From contig NW_023998414.1 in assembly GCF_014805625.2 (NCBI RefSeq), positions 41,165,079 through 41,229,078 of the forward strand: a stretch of DNA of 64,000 bases, given 5' to 3'. The DNA is from Glossina fuscipes (Eukaryota > Arthropoda > Insecta > Diptera > Glossinidae). How positions within the stretch are numbered: the first letter of the stretch is position 1; every line of letters begins with the position of its first letter. This document shows, piece after piece, positions 35,701 through 50,200 of this stretch. The notes under the pieces were generated by a model. That model was not told the origin of the DNA. It worked only from the letters and a program-made list of their open reading frames with translations, and did no database searches. Both the position numbers and the translations under genes were made by a program.

Positions 35701-37652
35701 CGGTACAGTAGCAAGTGGTCATCAGCGAAAAAGTGAAAAGAGATTTACTTGAACGGAAAAAATAGCAACAACAGCAACATTTTTTTCTTTTTTTTTTTTT
35801 ATCAGATTTATAATGAAATTTCGGAATTTATCTTTATTACTGAAAAAAAAAAAAGAGCAGTTGATTATAAGATTTTTCCGCTCCATAAATGCAAGAATAG
35901 GTTAAGTGATTCTATACACACAAAAGAAGGATGAGAATGAATGTTGGACACGAAGTTCATGGTAAAGAGATAGAAAAATCTAGTTTCCCCATAAAAGAAG
36001 AATGGAATTTCGATAGGGGATTTACTATCGACTAAACCTTTAATATATGCATGTCTTGTGCTTCTCGCCCCCGGGCACAAGTGAAACGGGATTAGGAAAA
36101 ATGTCGTGTGAAATTCATATTAAAAACGTATGGATAACGTATGGATCGAAAATGTCACCTTCGAATTAATGCAACCAACCTACCCTTTCGGGATCTTGCA
36201 CTTGTATGCAGTTTGTTCGTTAATATGTAGTCACAGGTTAGGCGTCAGCAGCTATAGAGGTTTGTTAATAATTGCAAACTATCGTGAATTTGACGTTGTT
36301 TTGCAAAATTGACATATGTCACTTTCGAAGTAAACATTTCATGTTGATATTGGGATTGCAGGCGAAATATTTAGACCTGTAGCCTACTTAACCAAGCAGA
36401 CTGTAGACTTATGCTTTGACCGATTTTGTCCATTTTCCCGTGCCTAAGAAACTATAACTTTTTGCTAACGTTTTGATATCTCCGTTGCTAAGGGGAGAAG
36501 AGTTTTTATCGTAAGATATTCCAAAGAAGACCGACGAAAATGTTTACATTTTATGAGGCCTTCAAAGCAATACTGCGATGGTTCGATGCTTGCATTAAAC
36601 GGAAAGTTAATTTAATTTAAATAAATTTTCGAGAAGACCTTGCTACCTTGCTCTGCGGCACGTACACCTTCTACGTTCGACTTGTCACTTTACTGATATT
36701 ATGAAAACTCTTTCTATTTGTTTTACACGAGCGGAAAACTTTTGGAAAAACTATCGCTACATAAGCAGAGCGAAAAAAGAGAGCTTCAAGGCCATGGTAG
36801 CTGTTATGATCACTGTTTTATCAAACAGTGACGCTGATTATGTACTAAAGACGCTTTTCATACGTCAAACTAGGGAGGGCTCGCTAATGCGTTGAAGTAA
36901 GATTTCGCCAGTATTGAGTTAAAATCGATTGACTTCTGCGTTAGTTATTTATTCCGGAATAAAGCTAAACGATGGCAGCAGTCACACCGCCAATCTCATT
37001 CGAAGACGGGAGGTGATTTTCGGTGTAGTCTACCCGAATATTGTAGGACACTAGACGATAGTGCTCTGCCGCTGTACCTATGTACACATGTGCAGATAAA
37101 CACTTTGACTTTGTCAATGTTATGACAAATTTGAAATCCATATACATAGGAAGGGAGCGGAATCACAGCTAATTGCGTTGTTCGGTAAGCGAGCAAATAT
37201 TTGTATCGTAGAATATTATGTCATATGATAATCGAATGTGAACGCAGGTTTCTTACTCAAGCTGCTGAACATTGACGCAGTGCACTATGGGGTATTATTC
37301 TTCTAAAAGCACTTTTAAAGCGATACGGAAGTTCTCCTATTCTACGTTCTCTTATTTACACATATAATTAATCTGCAGGTGTCTGAATGTGTATACACAC
37401 ATTATAAAGGTATATTTAATCGGTTGATTATTAATCTTCGACTTGCTGCTTGCTGTATTTTTTTCGAAATTTTTAACATAAAAAGTGAAAAACTTAAAAG
37501 ATGTGACAATTTAGTACAACTGGATGCAACTTTTTCTTACTCGTAAAAGTGAAAAGAATTAAGTTAAAGAAACTGAAATTACAACAACTAAAATGTATTT
37601 TAAAAAAAGTTTATTTTACTTCAGTTATTGTTAGTGGTGCATTACACTCTCT

Positions 37653-37655
<3 letters not shown>

Positions 37656-37690
<35 letters not shown>
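37656..37690. repeat. (TG)n tract
   Basis: About 17 TG units preceded by a short (CT)n. Confidence 0.9.
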
Positions 37691-37694
<4 letters not shown>

Positions 37695-37947
37695 ATGCAT
37701 ATAACATTCTATTTGTTAGGGAAGTCGGCAAAGTTTTGAATAATTTTGCTAAAGTCATCGCGCTTTTACAAAACAAAGACTTTTTTTGTTTTTTATACGT
37801 TGATTATGGAAAGTGAATAGAGCCATAAATTTTTTACATGAAAGCAAAGAATAAACTCCATAAATAAAGCGCGAGAGAGAATACAATTATTATAATTATT
37901 ATTATTATTAATATAAATATTATTATCATGATCATAATCATGATAAT

Positions 37948-37983
37948 CATCATCATCATCATCATCATCATCGTCATCATCAT
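37948..37983. repeat. (CAT)n tract
   Basis: About 12 units with one CGT. It is preceded by imperfect (ATT)n and by ATCATGAT palindromic words. Confidence 0.85.
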
Positions 37984-39032
37984 TATTATTACTTCAATTT
38001 TATGATATATTCAAAATCAGTCGACGTAATATTGGATTCATTTCGTTTACAATATTATTTAACCAATATTTACCCACTCAGCATTGAACACAATATGTGT
38101 AGTAATCAAACTCTTTATTAACACATGAATGTGTACATGCACATACACACACCTACATACACACACACACACACACACAGGCATCTAAATGGGTATAAAT
38201 AAGTATTTGCGAGTATTGAAACCTTTTTCTTGCTTACTTTTTAACCGCACGTATGTATATGCATACAAACATACAAACTAAAGCAATTGAACTCATTTGA
38301 ATTTCATGGAAGTTTTTGCTGGTGGTATCCTTGCCTTAGGCGAAATAAAATATTGAATATGTTATGGCAAATAAATGTAAAATTTTTTTTCCTCAAAATT
38401 TTTTATTTCTTTTTTTTTTTATTTCCTTTACATCGTTTTTCAAACATGAAGTACAAAATCTCTAGCGTTAACAATACAACTTAGCGCATTGGTTTAATGC
38501 TAGAATTTCAATGTTTTTTGCTTGATTTTTATGTATTTATCCACAACACAAGAGATTGAAATCATGCTTATATTCCCTCATAATCACATTGTGCAGCAGA
38601 CAGTAATAGTCATCGAGTTTGTTTTAAATCGTTCAACTTCTGAGAATTACGACAATAACGACGATATTTGTCGCGTTATCAATTGCAATCGCAATCGCAA
38701 TCGCTTAACAATGATCGTGATCCACTCATAAATGAAATTAAACGCGCTAAGAAGACAAACAATGCGTCATATTTGATACTGACGCAAACTTTTGAATGCA
38801 AAATTTTCTTTTTTGGGGCTTTTGATCGAAATTTGGTTCTTTAAGTTTAATGATCGAGTGATCGAACTTTCGCAAGAAAAGTACTTTTGCGATTTACATG
38901 ACTGTAGTGATGGGTATTTGAGGTTCGCACCGAAGTTAATTTCGTTGTGTTATATTATTTGTATAAATATTCTTTATTCGCACTCTTATGTGCGTTACTT
39001 TGAAAAAAGAACAAAATCATAGTAAATATTTA

Positions 39033-39059
39033 CATATATATATATATATATATATGTAA

Positions 39060-39110
<51 letters not shown>
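39033..39110. repeat. (TA)n block with TATG interruptions
   Basis: Three TA runs separated by TATGTAAATA and TATGTATA. Strongly self-complementary. Confidence 0.85.
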
Positions 39111-39112
<2 letters not shown>

Positions 39113-40274
39113 GGAATGTGTTTGCATTGGTCAGTCAAGTGTGCAAACCACTAAAATAAATTCAATTTTCAAATGTGTAAAAATACAAATGCCAACACTT
39201 ACACATTGAAAATATTCAAATTATATGCGAAATGTTTTCATAAGAATTCATTCGGATTTGTACTCTTTTCAGATTCATTGTTAGCTATTTCTTATTACCA
39301 TCTTGGGCGTCTATTGTAATGAAAGGCTTCGCTTTAATTTTCGTTAAGCTTTAAATAAGACGCCCTCACCAAATCAAAAAAGTCCATTTCCGGCGTATAT
39401 GGAATTTGGCTTTAAGATTCACATATGAGCAAAAGAGGCTCAAGTGCCGAATTTACGGGTAAATTAAAAATTAAATAGAGAAGCTCTTACTTGTATTTTT
39501 CACATTTTAGTTAGACTACGAACTCAATGTTATTATCTACAAAAAATAAAATCAAAGACTAACCACTCAAAAAAAAGTTTATGAAACAAAGCCCCCTGTT
39601 ACTATTACTACTACTACTACTACTACTACAGTTGGATGGGGGGAGTAGCATAGCAGGAAAAAGACTATATTCAGCTTTGGTTAAATTATCGGATAGAAAG
39701 TTTGGATTTTGTTTTAAATCAAACCTTTTTCTTGAATTCACGATTTTTAATCAAGTGCATTGACCGGCTTACGAGGCATTGGCTATTCGGGAGATCGAAA
39801 TTCAATATGTTCACTGCATCCATTGCGTTCGCATTGATCGACAATATCGCTTTTCTTAGGGTTCAGAAATTTAGAATACGTAACACCTGGCGATATTTTA
39901 AGACCGACATGCTACGTAAACGTAAACAATATTTTTCTTTCTTTGAAACAACTTTAACACAACATGTGATAACATTGCTTACCGACAAGTGCATCGAAAT
40001 GTTGAAGCTATTGATTTGATCTCAACGATATCAATAATTTTTCTTTTGTATTACACTTTACTGTATTAATATTGAAACGAACAAAAAGAATTGTTAAATT
40101 GAGAAAAGTGGTCAACGGGCAATTCCATCCATCCACTTGACTAACCTCTAACAGGTCAATAGTAAACAGTAAATATTTAAAGTCAATTTTTCAATAACAT
40201 TTGTGTGTGTGTGGTGAAGACGCCTGGACTGACCATGCCGTCTGTGATACTAAAAGTAAACAAAAAAGAAAACA

Positions 40275-40800
40275 AATAAGAAAATTATGTTCGTAAGCGA
40301 CCGAATATGTTATACCCATCACTGTTATCCTACATCAACTCTCCAAATCTCCAATCCTTTCATTTCGTGTCCAAGCCCACGGGATTGGAAAGAAAAATTG
40401 AATGCACTATACCGTTATTTCGGCGATATTTAATTTAGATCCATAAAGTGCGTATAGAAAACTTCAACCTTCTACTTTCCACAATTTGTGAACAATCACC
40501 ACACCCCCACACATATATATTTTCAGAGCAGCGGATATCTGTCAAATTTGAACTTTACTATGGGCGTGTATTTTGAACAATTTGTCCCATTTGCCTATAG
40601 CTTCACTTTCGCGACCGGGAGAATATTTATCACAAATATTTAGGGCAGACAGACAAACAGACGGATAGGCGGATATGCCCAAATCGGTTTAGAATTTAAC
40701 GATGATGAAGAACATATATTTACTTCATGGGATCGCTGCAGGTTGCGTCCGGGTATTGCAGACGGTTTGACACAAAGCGTTATACTCCTCCTTAATATTT
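40275..40800 (+). repeat. Dispersed repeat family, copy C
   Basis: Starts AATAAGAAAATTATGTTCG, then GACCGAATATGTTATACCC and ATCACTGTTATCC (to about 40330). Later it has CGACCGGGAGAATATTTATC, then GCAGACAGACAAACAGACGG (about 40645), then ATCGGTTTAGAATTT and ATATATTTACTTCATGGG. The first 40 bases are nearly identical to copy D at 59.5 kb. Confidence 0.55.
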
Positions 40801-43800
40801 TAATGTACGTAAAAAGTGAAAGTGATTAGACCGACCTATCTAACTAGAATCTAAGCAACTTTTCTGTTCGTTAAAGTTGAAAAGCGAAGTGAAGTGAAAA
40901 TGTTCGAGACTCTACGAAGCGTAATGTTACGGGTCTGCTTTGATTTTATGATAAATTCGTAGCGTCGTCAGTCGGGTGCTTGGGATTATATACTTGAAAC
41001 AATTTTTCTTAAGTTTAGTTTTTTCCTTAACGCTTAGACCTGAGCTAAGAAGATATCTGCTAAGTTCGAAATTTCTTTCATAAATGTTTGCATTTTTAGC
41101 AGCTTCAACGATGAACTAGTGAAGAAAAGCAAGAAAACTGATGGTTAACCGACCGATCAGAACCACATGCATTGAAGGGGGGGGGTGATCTTATGCTTGT
41201 CTTTGAGTGAAAGATGTAGCTTTTTGTACGGATTCCAGGAACGGATGGAAGGAACTAACTTCTACTAATATTTGTGAAAAATTACACAAACAGCGCTATG
41301 TAGCTTTCTTTACATTCAATTGTCCATATATTCTTGGCAGTGGGTATTTTTTTTATTTTTTTTATTTTTTTTTTTTATATATAAAACTACAACTATCTAT
41401 CGGTCTACGGGTCATATGCGTAAATTATATTTTCTGACATAGACGCCAAAGAAATTTACACACATATGCAAGGATATGCATAAACATAACGAATGTATGA
41501 ATGTGCAAACGTTTTACTTATTTGTATTTACAGCACGGGAATCGTGTTTTCTTTTTTTCCATTTCTATAGAGCGAGGAGAAAAATACAAAATAAAAGAAG
41601 AAAATAAAGAAGACTGGTTTGTCACGCACATGTTGACAATAAAATAAACACAATAACATAACAACCAATATATTTACATATGCATATAAATAAATACAAT
41701 AAATATAAAATTTGCATAAAATTCAATTTAAATTTTCTTACAATGTTTTCTATCTTAATTTTTAATTCAATTTTTTTTTTTTTTTTTTTTTTTGGGGGTT
41801 AACAGCGAAAAATAAGTAGATTTCAATAAATAACTCAATCAGTATGTGTGTATGAAAGGCCATAGGATACTATTTATTTTGTATTTTGTATTTTGTATTT
41901 TTTTTATTCGGGAATCGAATAAAATAAAAAACAACAATTTTTTTTATTTAAATTAATTTTTTCTTCGAATTTGTTTATTTCTTACTTTAGTTTTTTCAAA
42001 AACTTTGTTTTTCCTGTTTACATAAAATAAAGTAATAATATAAAAAAACAAAAACCAAAAAAAAAAAAAAAAAAAAAAGCTGGAAACATTGCTCTGACAT
42101 TGATTATAATAGTGTGAACATAAAAGGCTATAAATTAGGGTTAATCGGCTACAAATAACTGGAAGAAAAAAACCGTAAAATATTAGGAAATAGATATATA
42201 TGTGCGTGCATGTGTACGCTTGTTCATGTATCAGCCGTTTAACAGTTTTGTCATGAGTTGCATGTTGTCACGTTATAAAAACAACAAATTGCTTAGCTAT
42301 GGCTATTTTCCTGTTTTGCTTTCTCCTTCGTTCGCCTCGCAAACCGCTACTGAAACAAAAGACAATATTAACGGCCTGCTTGCCTGCCTGCTTGCCAGCA
42401 TAATGCTTTTTTAGCGAGTATAATATTTCGCTTTAGGTATTGTACATACAATACATATATATATTTGTATTTGATCTACATACATACATACGTACATACA
42501 TATATACAAACAAACACATATATATGTTGTCAATAAATCTTGAACCCTTTTCTTTTTGCAGCTTTGGTTCGCATTCTTAGCAAAAATGTCTTTTGTAAGA
42601 CATTTAACGTATATACAGCCTACCTATTTACATGTATGTACATGCTTATGTTTGTTTCAAATATCGTTTGCTGTCGCCTTTATGCAATTGTTCAAGTTCC
42701 GTTTGCTAAAAACGGAAACGGAAACAGTATACCGTCAGTTCTATAATCGATTAACTCGATTTAGATTGAACTTTATAGCCGTTAGAACACGTCGCTGTTG
42801 TTTTGTTTTTGTTGTTTTGTTACTTTCACAATAGTTTGTTATTCTCTTTTATCCAATTCACCGAAAACGCTTCCACCACACGCTATTATTTTTTAATATA
42901 CTTCTCTTGTGCCCCTTTAAACACGTTTCTAACCTTGTGTCTGAATCCATTTCTGCTCATTTTTAAATGCTCTTCTGCAGTTTACTTTAGAAACCAATAA
43001 TGGATGTTTTTGTAGCCATGGCTTGACAAGAAGCAAAGAAAATAAATAAATAAATTAAACATTAAACCATTACACCTGTCCTACTAGACCAATAAGAGGT
43101 AAAAAAAAATTTTTTTTTTTTTTTTTTTTCGCTTTATCTAAGAGTAATACAGTTATTCTATATATAGTTACTGTGATAACTGTTGCATTTAACCGTTTAT
43201 CGGACGTTCTAAGAACTAATAATAAAGATGACATTAATTAGTTCCGAGCCCCGAATACGTACGGATGTGAACTGATTAAACTGAAGAAATAAAATAAATA
43301 AAATTTGACCTCGAACAAGAACCTAATAATAGGGAGCTTTTCCCCACGACTTCATTTCTATCTCTTTTAAGATTCAACCTGAAAGTTTCTTCTTAAAATT
43401 GCGTCAGTGCATGCGCCGACAAGTCTCGCAATTTATTTACATTCTTCAGCAAAATCTCTATTCGTGTTCATGGCAAATCTCAAGAGCCCTCTCGCGGTCA
43501 TTATAAACATTTTGACATGTAAGCAATTCAACGTTTTGTGAAAAAACTTGGACTTACCGATGAGGTGGAGTTCTTGTATTAACATAGCATATTAACAGCG
43601 AGGCAACTAGTGCGCCAGTGTTAAACGTAGACGCGCTAGCGATGACCTGAATTTCTTACAGACTGCGCATGTCTGCGATCGGTTTGCGTCGCATTACTGA
43701 AATTAAAAGATATCTTCTTCTCTCCTTGAAGCTTCAAATGTTAAGCAGAAATTGCTTAAATCCAAAACGTTGCTGGATAGTCTAGTAGTCAGGGCGTCCT

Positions 43801-44759
43801 ATAACGAGTTCGAAGGCCCAACTTCATATCCAAGTACGATAGACAGCCAATGGTACTTGTACTTTGCTACACGTGCTTGTTGGTCAACTTGTGCATTGCA
43901 ATTTTATTGAAAATTGTCGAGCGAACACGGCTTTTCTTAGAGTCCTGGACATATTTTTTTTTTAAATATATTTGCAAGACCCAGAACGATGCTTAAGAGA
44001 CTTGATTAGCATCCAAAACTAAACTATTCTAAGCAACTCAGCCTGTCTGCTTCCCGATCCGTTTGTCTACTTGACTGCAGCAACCAACTATCCGATCGCC
44101 TTGAAATGTGGCAAAAGCGTTTGAATTTCTTGCACGCAGAATGCTATTGAAAATGAGATTGATCGCGAGTGTACCATGAAATAAAATTGGAGGAACGTTT
44201 GTTTTCAAAAGCAACAGAACAAAAAAAATCAAATTTTTGGCTCGTCACTCTCGAACTAAATCAGATAAAATGAAACAAATTTCCACGAACATCCTGTGGG
44301 TGGGTCTACAGTACATGACACGAAATGGAAACATTCAACCATTTGAGTGTTTTTCGAAAAATCGAAAGTATTGTGCAACTGTGATAAGGGGACGCAGCCA
44401 CCGTGAAGTTCCGCTAAGTGGAAAATGATGAACTGATGCGATCTAATCGCAAAGCTATAACAAATTTACTTGTACTCATAAGAGAAACACCACACGCTCG
44501 TATTTATCACTGAAGAGTATAGATTTCCATTTAAGGGCCTACTGCAAGTGACTTAGCCCAATATACATTTTACATCAAATCGTCATTTTTTAAGAAAAGT
44601 ACTAAGAGATGGAGCATGAAATCGCCATTAGTTTTGCGTTCACAGTCGCAATGTGCGGTCGTTTATCGTTTCACTTACTACAACCGTCCTTTACAATATC
44701 TTGCTTAAGAATTCAATGTGGGAGTTCCTATGCTGGCAGTCATTACAACGGTGAAGCCA
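40801..44759. other. Non-coding stretch
   Basis: No exon recognised. T/A runs lie at 41770-41793, 42057-42078 and 43102-43128. A pyrimidine-AG acceptor-like site at 42546-42560 on the plus strand has no supporting exon. Confidence 0.5.
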
Positions 44760-45240
44760 CCTTAAAATGCACTTAAGGGACAGGCGCTTGTTATTTTGAA
44801 TCAGCTGAGCAAGCAGAATGAAGTACGCCGTACATGGTTATCCGGCAATGACTGTTCATTCAGAAAGGGAAATCGGAAGGAGGAGGACAGATCCAAAGAC
44901 TATCTACAGCCATTGAAGACGATTGGCAAGTGAAAAATAAGATCTCCAAATAAAGCCCGCGAATTATAGAAATTACGAGGCCTGACTAGCTTCTACATGG
45001 CATACAACTTCTTCAGACATCATCTGCAATCTGTAAGCATCTGTAATAGAGATTTTTGCATATTCTGCCAGAGGACGAGGGAAACGTTTAACCACATTTT
45101 GTGTAAATACACGATTGTTGGCAGAATGAGATATTGGATGCTTATGAAATAATTTGCGATACCAAGAAAAAATATGGTGACCCGGGCCAAAGACAGTCAG
45201 AGGATTCCCACGCTGGAAGGCTGGAAGGCTAGAAGTTTAT
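44760..45240 (+). mobile_element. LINE ORF2 C-terminal cysteine-motif relic
   Basis: Frame from 45036 reads SICNRDFCIFC, QRTRETFNHILC and KYTIVGRMRYWML. The C-x2-C-x8-H-x2-C spacing (codons at 45057, 45066, 45093 and 45102) and the ET..HILC core match the zinc knuckle at the end of non-LTR retrotransposon ORF2. Flanking sequence from about 44760 to 45240 looks related (fragments in other frames) but is too decayed to prove. No tail or target-site duplication was found. The clade is not assigned. Confidence 0.55.
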
Positions 45241-47145
45241 TTAATACACAACAACCAGTGTCGATTTATGCCACGTAATAGAATAGTAAAACCTATTCAT
45301 ACTATTATGCGTCGCTTGCTATATACATGTTTCGCTCTTTCTTGGCATAGTTTGAATATCTTGCCAAGAGAACAATTGGCGACTTGAAATTAATCGCGAG
45401 AAGCTCTGACCGGATTGATAATAGCTCTACATCGATCGAACTTGTGGCAATAAAAGGGAACAATATCTACTGCATACGGAAGGGAGAGTTCGGTTCTGCC
45501 AATGATTCTTAGACGAGTCGTGCACGATGAAAAATCAGGATTCATGGCTTTGATCATGTCGCGCTTGCTTTTCGGCTCAATTATTGATATCGTCGTGCTG
45601 CGCGTAATATCTCTAAAGCCTCTATCAACAAAGATGAGAGTAAGATTTAGTCAAGTCATTTGTGCGACTTTCGAACTCACCCCAAAGACATCAACGCATT
45701 GTGTAGAGTAGTAAAAGCAATTTGAACGGTATTCGTTGCATCGAAGCATTACATCTGCATCTACATCCTATTATTATGTGCGTAGTAATTTATATATACG
45801 CTATTATATATATGTAACTTATATCGGGGATCTCATTTCAAATACACTGCCATACGCAGTCGATATGCAATACGGTCGAATACGTTATTTTTCGGCTATG
45901 TTGTCTTAAATGTTTGCTTATTTTATAGGCAGTGCATGTGTGAAGGCCTTGCAATTACTTGCATCGGGCAACATACTCATGTACACACTGAACAATGAGT
46001 AACAAAATATGGGGTCAGCATTTAAGGTTCGCTCGAGCGTTTTTTCTTGGCGAAATAAGCGAGAAAAATGTCAGGTGGAGTTATATAAAGGTGATTCTTA
46101 TAAAACGATTGTATATGTGCACGAGAATATTCAAACGATATATGCTCTAAGCAGCCTGCTACCCATTAGAATATGAAAATAACTTCCAAAAAAATATACT
46201 CGAGCTTGGGAGCTTGTTTCACTAAAGTAATGTCAAAACATAAGTGCAAAGCTTCCAGTCTATACTTTTTACACAGGTCGACGAATAGATCCATGCACAG
46301 GCAGGTGTCAAACTCAAGCGTTTATTGCAAGCCTTTCAAATCAAGCTTAATGCTTTCTCGGTTTCGCTTATTCTGGACAACACTTCTAATATTCAGTTCG
46401 TAATATCATTCTGTTATTGCTATTCTAGAATATACATCCTTAAAACTTAATTAAAAATTTAATATTCAATTCAATCCAATTAGCTTATGTGCAATATAGC
46501 TTACAATCAGTACATCATATAGTGTACGAGGGATAAGGCTTTTATAACAAATCGCATTCAAATATTACTTGAATTTATAGGATAATTCATATAAAAACTA
46601 TCTGAAAATTGGGGGGAAAAAAAACACGTATACACACTCGAAAACGCATGCATGCATCCATGCAAGCATGCATGTCAATATTAATACAATATTTTGAATA
46701 AATATTCAGACTTTTATTATTAATATAAATTCAACATGAAAAGTATTTCCACTCTTACTCCATTCGTTTCTGTTTCTGTTTTTTTTTTTTTGTGTCTTTT
46801 TTTATTATATAATTTATTTTGAAAATTTATTTTATTTATCTCAGCATTTTTGCTCGCTTCAGGTACAGGTGAAATGACATTTATCCCTCTTCCATTACTA
46901 TGCACACGAATGCATGTTTCATACAAAACGCTTATGTATATATTAATTAAAAAATAACTCTGGAAAATTGCAAAATACATAGAAAAAAGAAACAAAATAT
47001 ACACAAATACCTATATACATGGGTTTAAAAAATGGCGGATTAAAAAAAAAGAAAAAAAATTAAATAAAAACGTAAGCAAAGCAAAAATCCACACTTTGAT
47101 GGATTTCAAGAGGTATCCTTTTCATTCATTATATTCATATATACC

Positions 47146-47146
47146 C

Positions 47147-47180
<34 letters not shown>

Positions 47181-47202
47181 TTATATATATATATATATAT
47201 AT
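47146..47202. repeat. (TA)n block with TATGTATGTTTA units
   Basis: Two TA runs joined by TGTATGTTTA, and the same word recurs after the second run. Confidence 0.8.
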
Positions 47203-50200
47203 GTATGTTTATGTATATGTGTATATGTATTTGTATATTATACAATAAATATTTCAAGGCGGACGTTAGTGCCAAACGAAACTCTTTATGTATATGTATA
47301 TATGCGAATATGTATACACTGCAACCACAACGATATAAATATGTAGCGTTCTATATATATATATATATGTAGTTGCAAAGATCTCTACATGTACTAGGTA
47401 TGAGTGTATGGATGGATATCAGAGTGGAAAATGCATTTCTTGTTGTTCTCGTTTGCTTTAGGAAACCCACTGGAAATGTAGGCGTTCTGTTCTTTTTTTC
47501 CACTCCAGAGGCTATGACACCTACTTAACAAATGTAGCAGCAGTGACTGCTTATTTGAAATGGAAAAAAACAAAAAAAAAAAAAGAAAAAAAGAACCGAG
47601 GGAAGTCCTTATTTATTACTATCGTACAGATGAGTACCGCACATGCGCTCTCCACACATTGCTTTTTACTTTCGGAGTTAAAATCTTGGCCCGCATTGAA
47701 ATTTTCCGTATTAGTTACAGTTGCTATGTTCGCACAATGAGTTGTATAATCAAAATTGTTTACATTAATATGAAGTGAATTGTCTTCGCGTAAGCGAAAT
47801 TTTATCGAAAAAAATCCTAAACAATTCCGCTAATTTGATTTTTTACGATTTTATTTATATTTTGGTAAATTATTTAATAGTTTTCCATATATTCAAAGAC
47901 GAGTTTTGAGAACCTGCACTACATACTACATACACGCTGCAAAAGAACAACAAATTGGTTTTTATATTATCGCCAGAGAAATTGTTAGCTAAAAGGCCGA
48001 AGCACTCTTAGGCTTTAATTTTCAATAAGAAATCGTGACTGTTAAACGACGATATGGATGAGTTATTAATGAGTTTAACATCTTTCCCGTTTACAAATAA
48101 ATTTCTTCTCCATAAATATTTAAGTTGAGCTCAGTACTAAAGTGCTTTCTATAGGCCTCATCCCCGTGTGATATGTAATAAGTGATTACTTTTTGTCAAT
48201 TCCCTTTGGAATGGCCGACGGTTTCCTCGACTTAACCACAATTGCAATAAAACTCGAGTATAACTTGCTTTTCCATGTTTTGTAATTTAAATTATGTTTG
48301 ATGCAACGGCGGCTTTGCCGCTTTGTATATTTTGTGAGAATCTTAGTTTATAAAAAACACATACATCAAACAATCGCCTTTAAGTTATTATATCCACGTA
48401 TGACGTTAAGTTATTATATCTTGAATCGATTTACCCATGTTCGTCGGTCCATTTGTGATTCATTGCAAAATTTGAGAAACAAATTGAAAAACGGTTACAC
48501 ATATTTTTGCCTAATTGTCTCGGATCATATTTGAGAGTGGTTCACAATTCACGTCTAGTACTGGTACACGTACAGGGGCCAGCCACAAATGACGAGGCAC
48601 TTGTTTTAAGTTCAACGGTGCGTATAAACAACTAGCAAAACAATCTGTGCTGCAAACTTTACATCGCAGGATCGTTTGAACTAATTCGCTTTAATTCGTG
48701 TGCCGGTGTCCGGTTGAATGATAGGCCTTTGTTATCATTTCCAATTAGCCGTTTAGCTTAACTGTAACGTCGTAGCAGAGTGTTCCACATTTGTGTATAG
48801 CTTTATGAGAAGTTGAGATGAAATAAGAGAATGCCAGTAAACAAGTCGCGAAACGTTGCCGATTATTCATTTCAAAGCGATGTCATCTATTCCATGCCAT
48901 GTTGACTCAATAGAGTCCAGTTGAAAAGCAATTTCCGCTTTTGTTGGGATAAACTTCACTGTTCCTTATCGTTCTTAAAACAACTTTATTTTCATAAGGC
49001 TCTGGCAATGTAGATGCAACTGACTATTTCACTATTTCAATCCATTTAGGTGAGTTTGCAAAAATGGAAACCATACCTATACCTTAAACTCAATATCCTC
49101 GACCTCTTCAATCCCTATCAAAGCTACCCTCTCCCATAATCGAATAGCTCTACCTATGTCCTATTTAAAGTAACTTTTCGTTGTTAAAGCTTCGCATGAT
49201 TCGTGCTAGAGCTGAATATGTTCACCATAATGTTTGTAATGGCTTAGGAAGATATATAGCCCGGTTGGGAATAGGCCTCTGTGTATATGATTTCTTTTCT
49301 CGTTTTCTCTCGTTTGTTTTTATTTTCCTTTATTTATTTTACTTATCCGTTCTATCTATCTTACAAGAGTATTGATAATAGGTAGACAAGATTTATTTCT
49401 AAAAGTCAATCTAATTCAGCCGTACTTTTATGTTAGCGGAATTTCATGTGTACATGAATAAATAAATCAAATAAATAAACGTTTGTATGCTTTTGTCAAT
49501 CGCTTCACTATGCGGGTTCATTGCGATAACATATTCGTTTATGCGTCTTCCATTGGCGATGCCTAAAAGTGACATCAAATTTAATCTTAATCTGTTGTTA
49601 TTATTGACGCCGTAAGACCGATGAGCAATACCCCCGACGACAAATGAGTATCAAAACAAATCTTGCGTCATGCAGTTTAAAGATAGTTGTCTCATCTAAT
49701 TCGAAGCATACTTTAAGCAAGATCAGAACAAGATATTGCAGTATTAAAAGTTACGCATGAGCTCCGTGACATTTACTCCTCACCACTTTAATCCTTCGTA
49801 TGCGAAAGCTGTCGGCTGGTTGTGGGAATTGTAAATTTGTACTAGAGACTAATGATATAGACTACCATCTTAGATCGGGCAGATACTCATTAGAATACAG
49901 GCACTCCATATGTCTTTGCCTCTCCTCACTTCTTTCCGAATCCTCGCCGCGCCTCGTTACATTCGTACGAACTATCCCTTGAGAAAAAACAAAGATATTT
50001 ACATACATTTTTTCCAAGGTATTGTAGATCATAAATCAATGTTCCTCCAGCTTCCATGCCGCCCGCTAATCTCGTGTCGAATCGATGTACTCTTTGATGA
50101 GGACTTTTCGCCGATAGAAAAGCGGGTGTCAATCAGTAAGGACAATGTGTGTGGGTACATGGAGCCACAAACACAAATTATGTTATTATCGATATTTATT

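Larger units (their letters stand above)
30011..40274. other. Long non-coding stretch
   Basis: No exon recognised in about 10 kb. It contains T/A runs (31792-31820, 34869-34903, 35497-35520), a (TG)n tract (37656-37690), (TTA)n and (CAT)n tracts (37900-37990), (CA)n at 38158-38179 and a (TA)n block at 39033-39110. A repeat fragment lies at about 32.6 kb. A pyrimidine-rich block near 33940-34050 repeats CTATCTGTCC-like words. Confidence 0.5.

Noticed and set aside
39033..39110. (TA)n block considered as an origin, matrix-attachment site or cruciform element
   Set aside because: It is one of at least five similar microsatellites in the window, and nothing ties it to a function.
39702..40019. 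105-codon plus-strand ORF
   Set aside because: No recognisable motif, no splice or start support and AT-driven composition.
42556..42834. Possible exon after an acceptor-like TTTCTTTTTGCAG
   Set aside because: The 92-codon frame has no known domain, no clear donor and no neighbouring exon.
48383..48422. Direct repeat TAAGTTATTATATC, 27 bases apart, considered as a target-site duplication
   Set aside because: No element-like sequence lies between the copies. A short AT-rich repeat is expected by chance.
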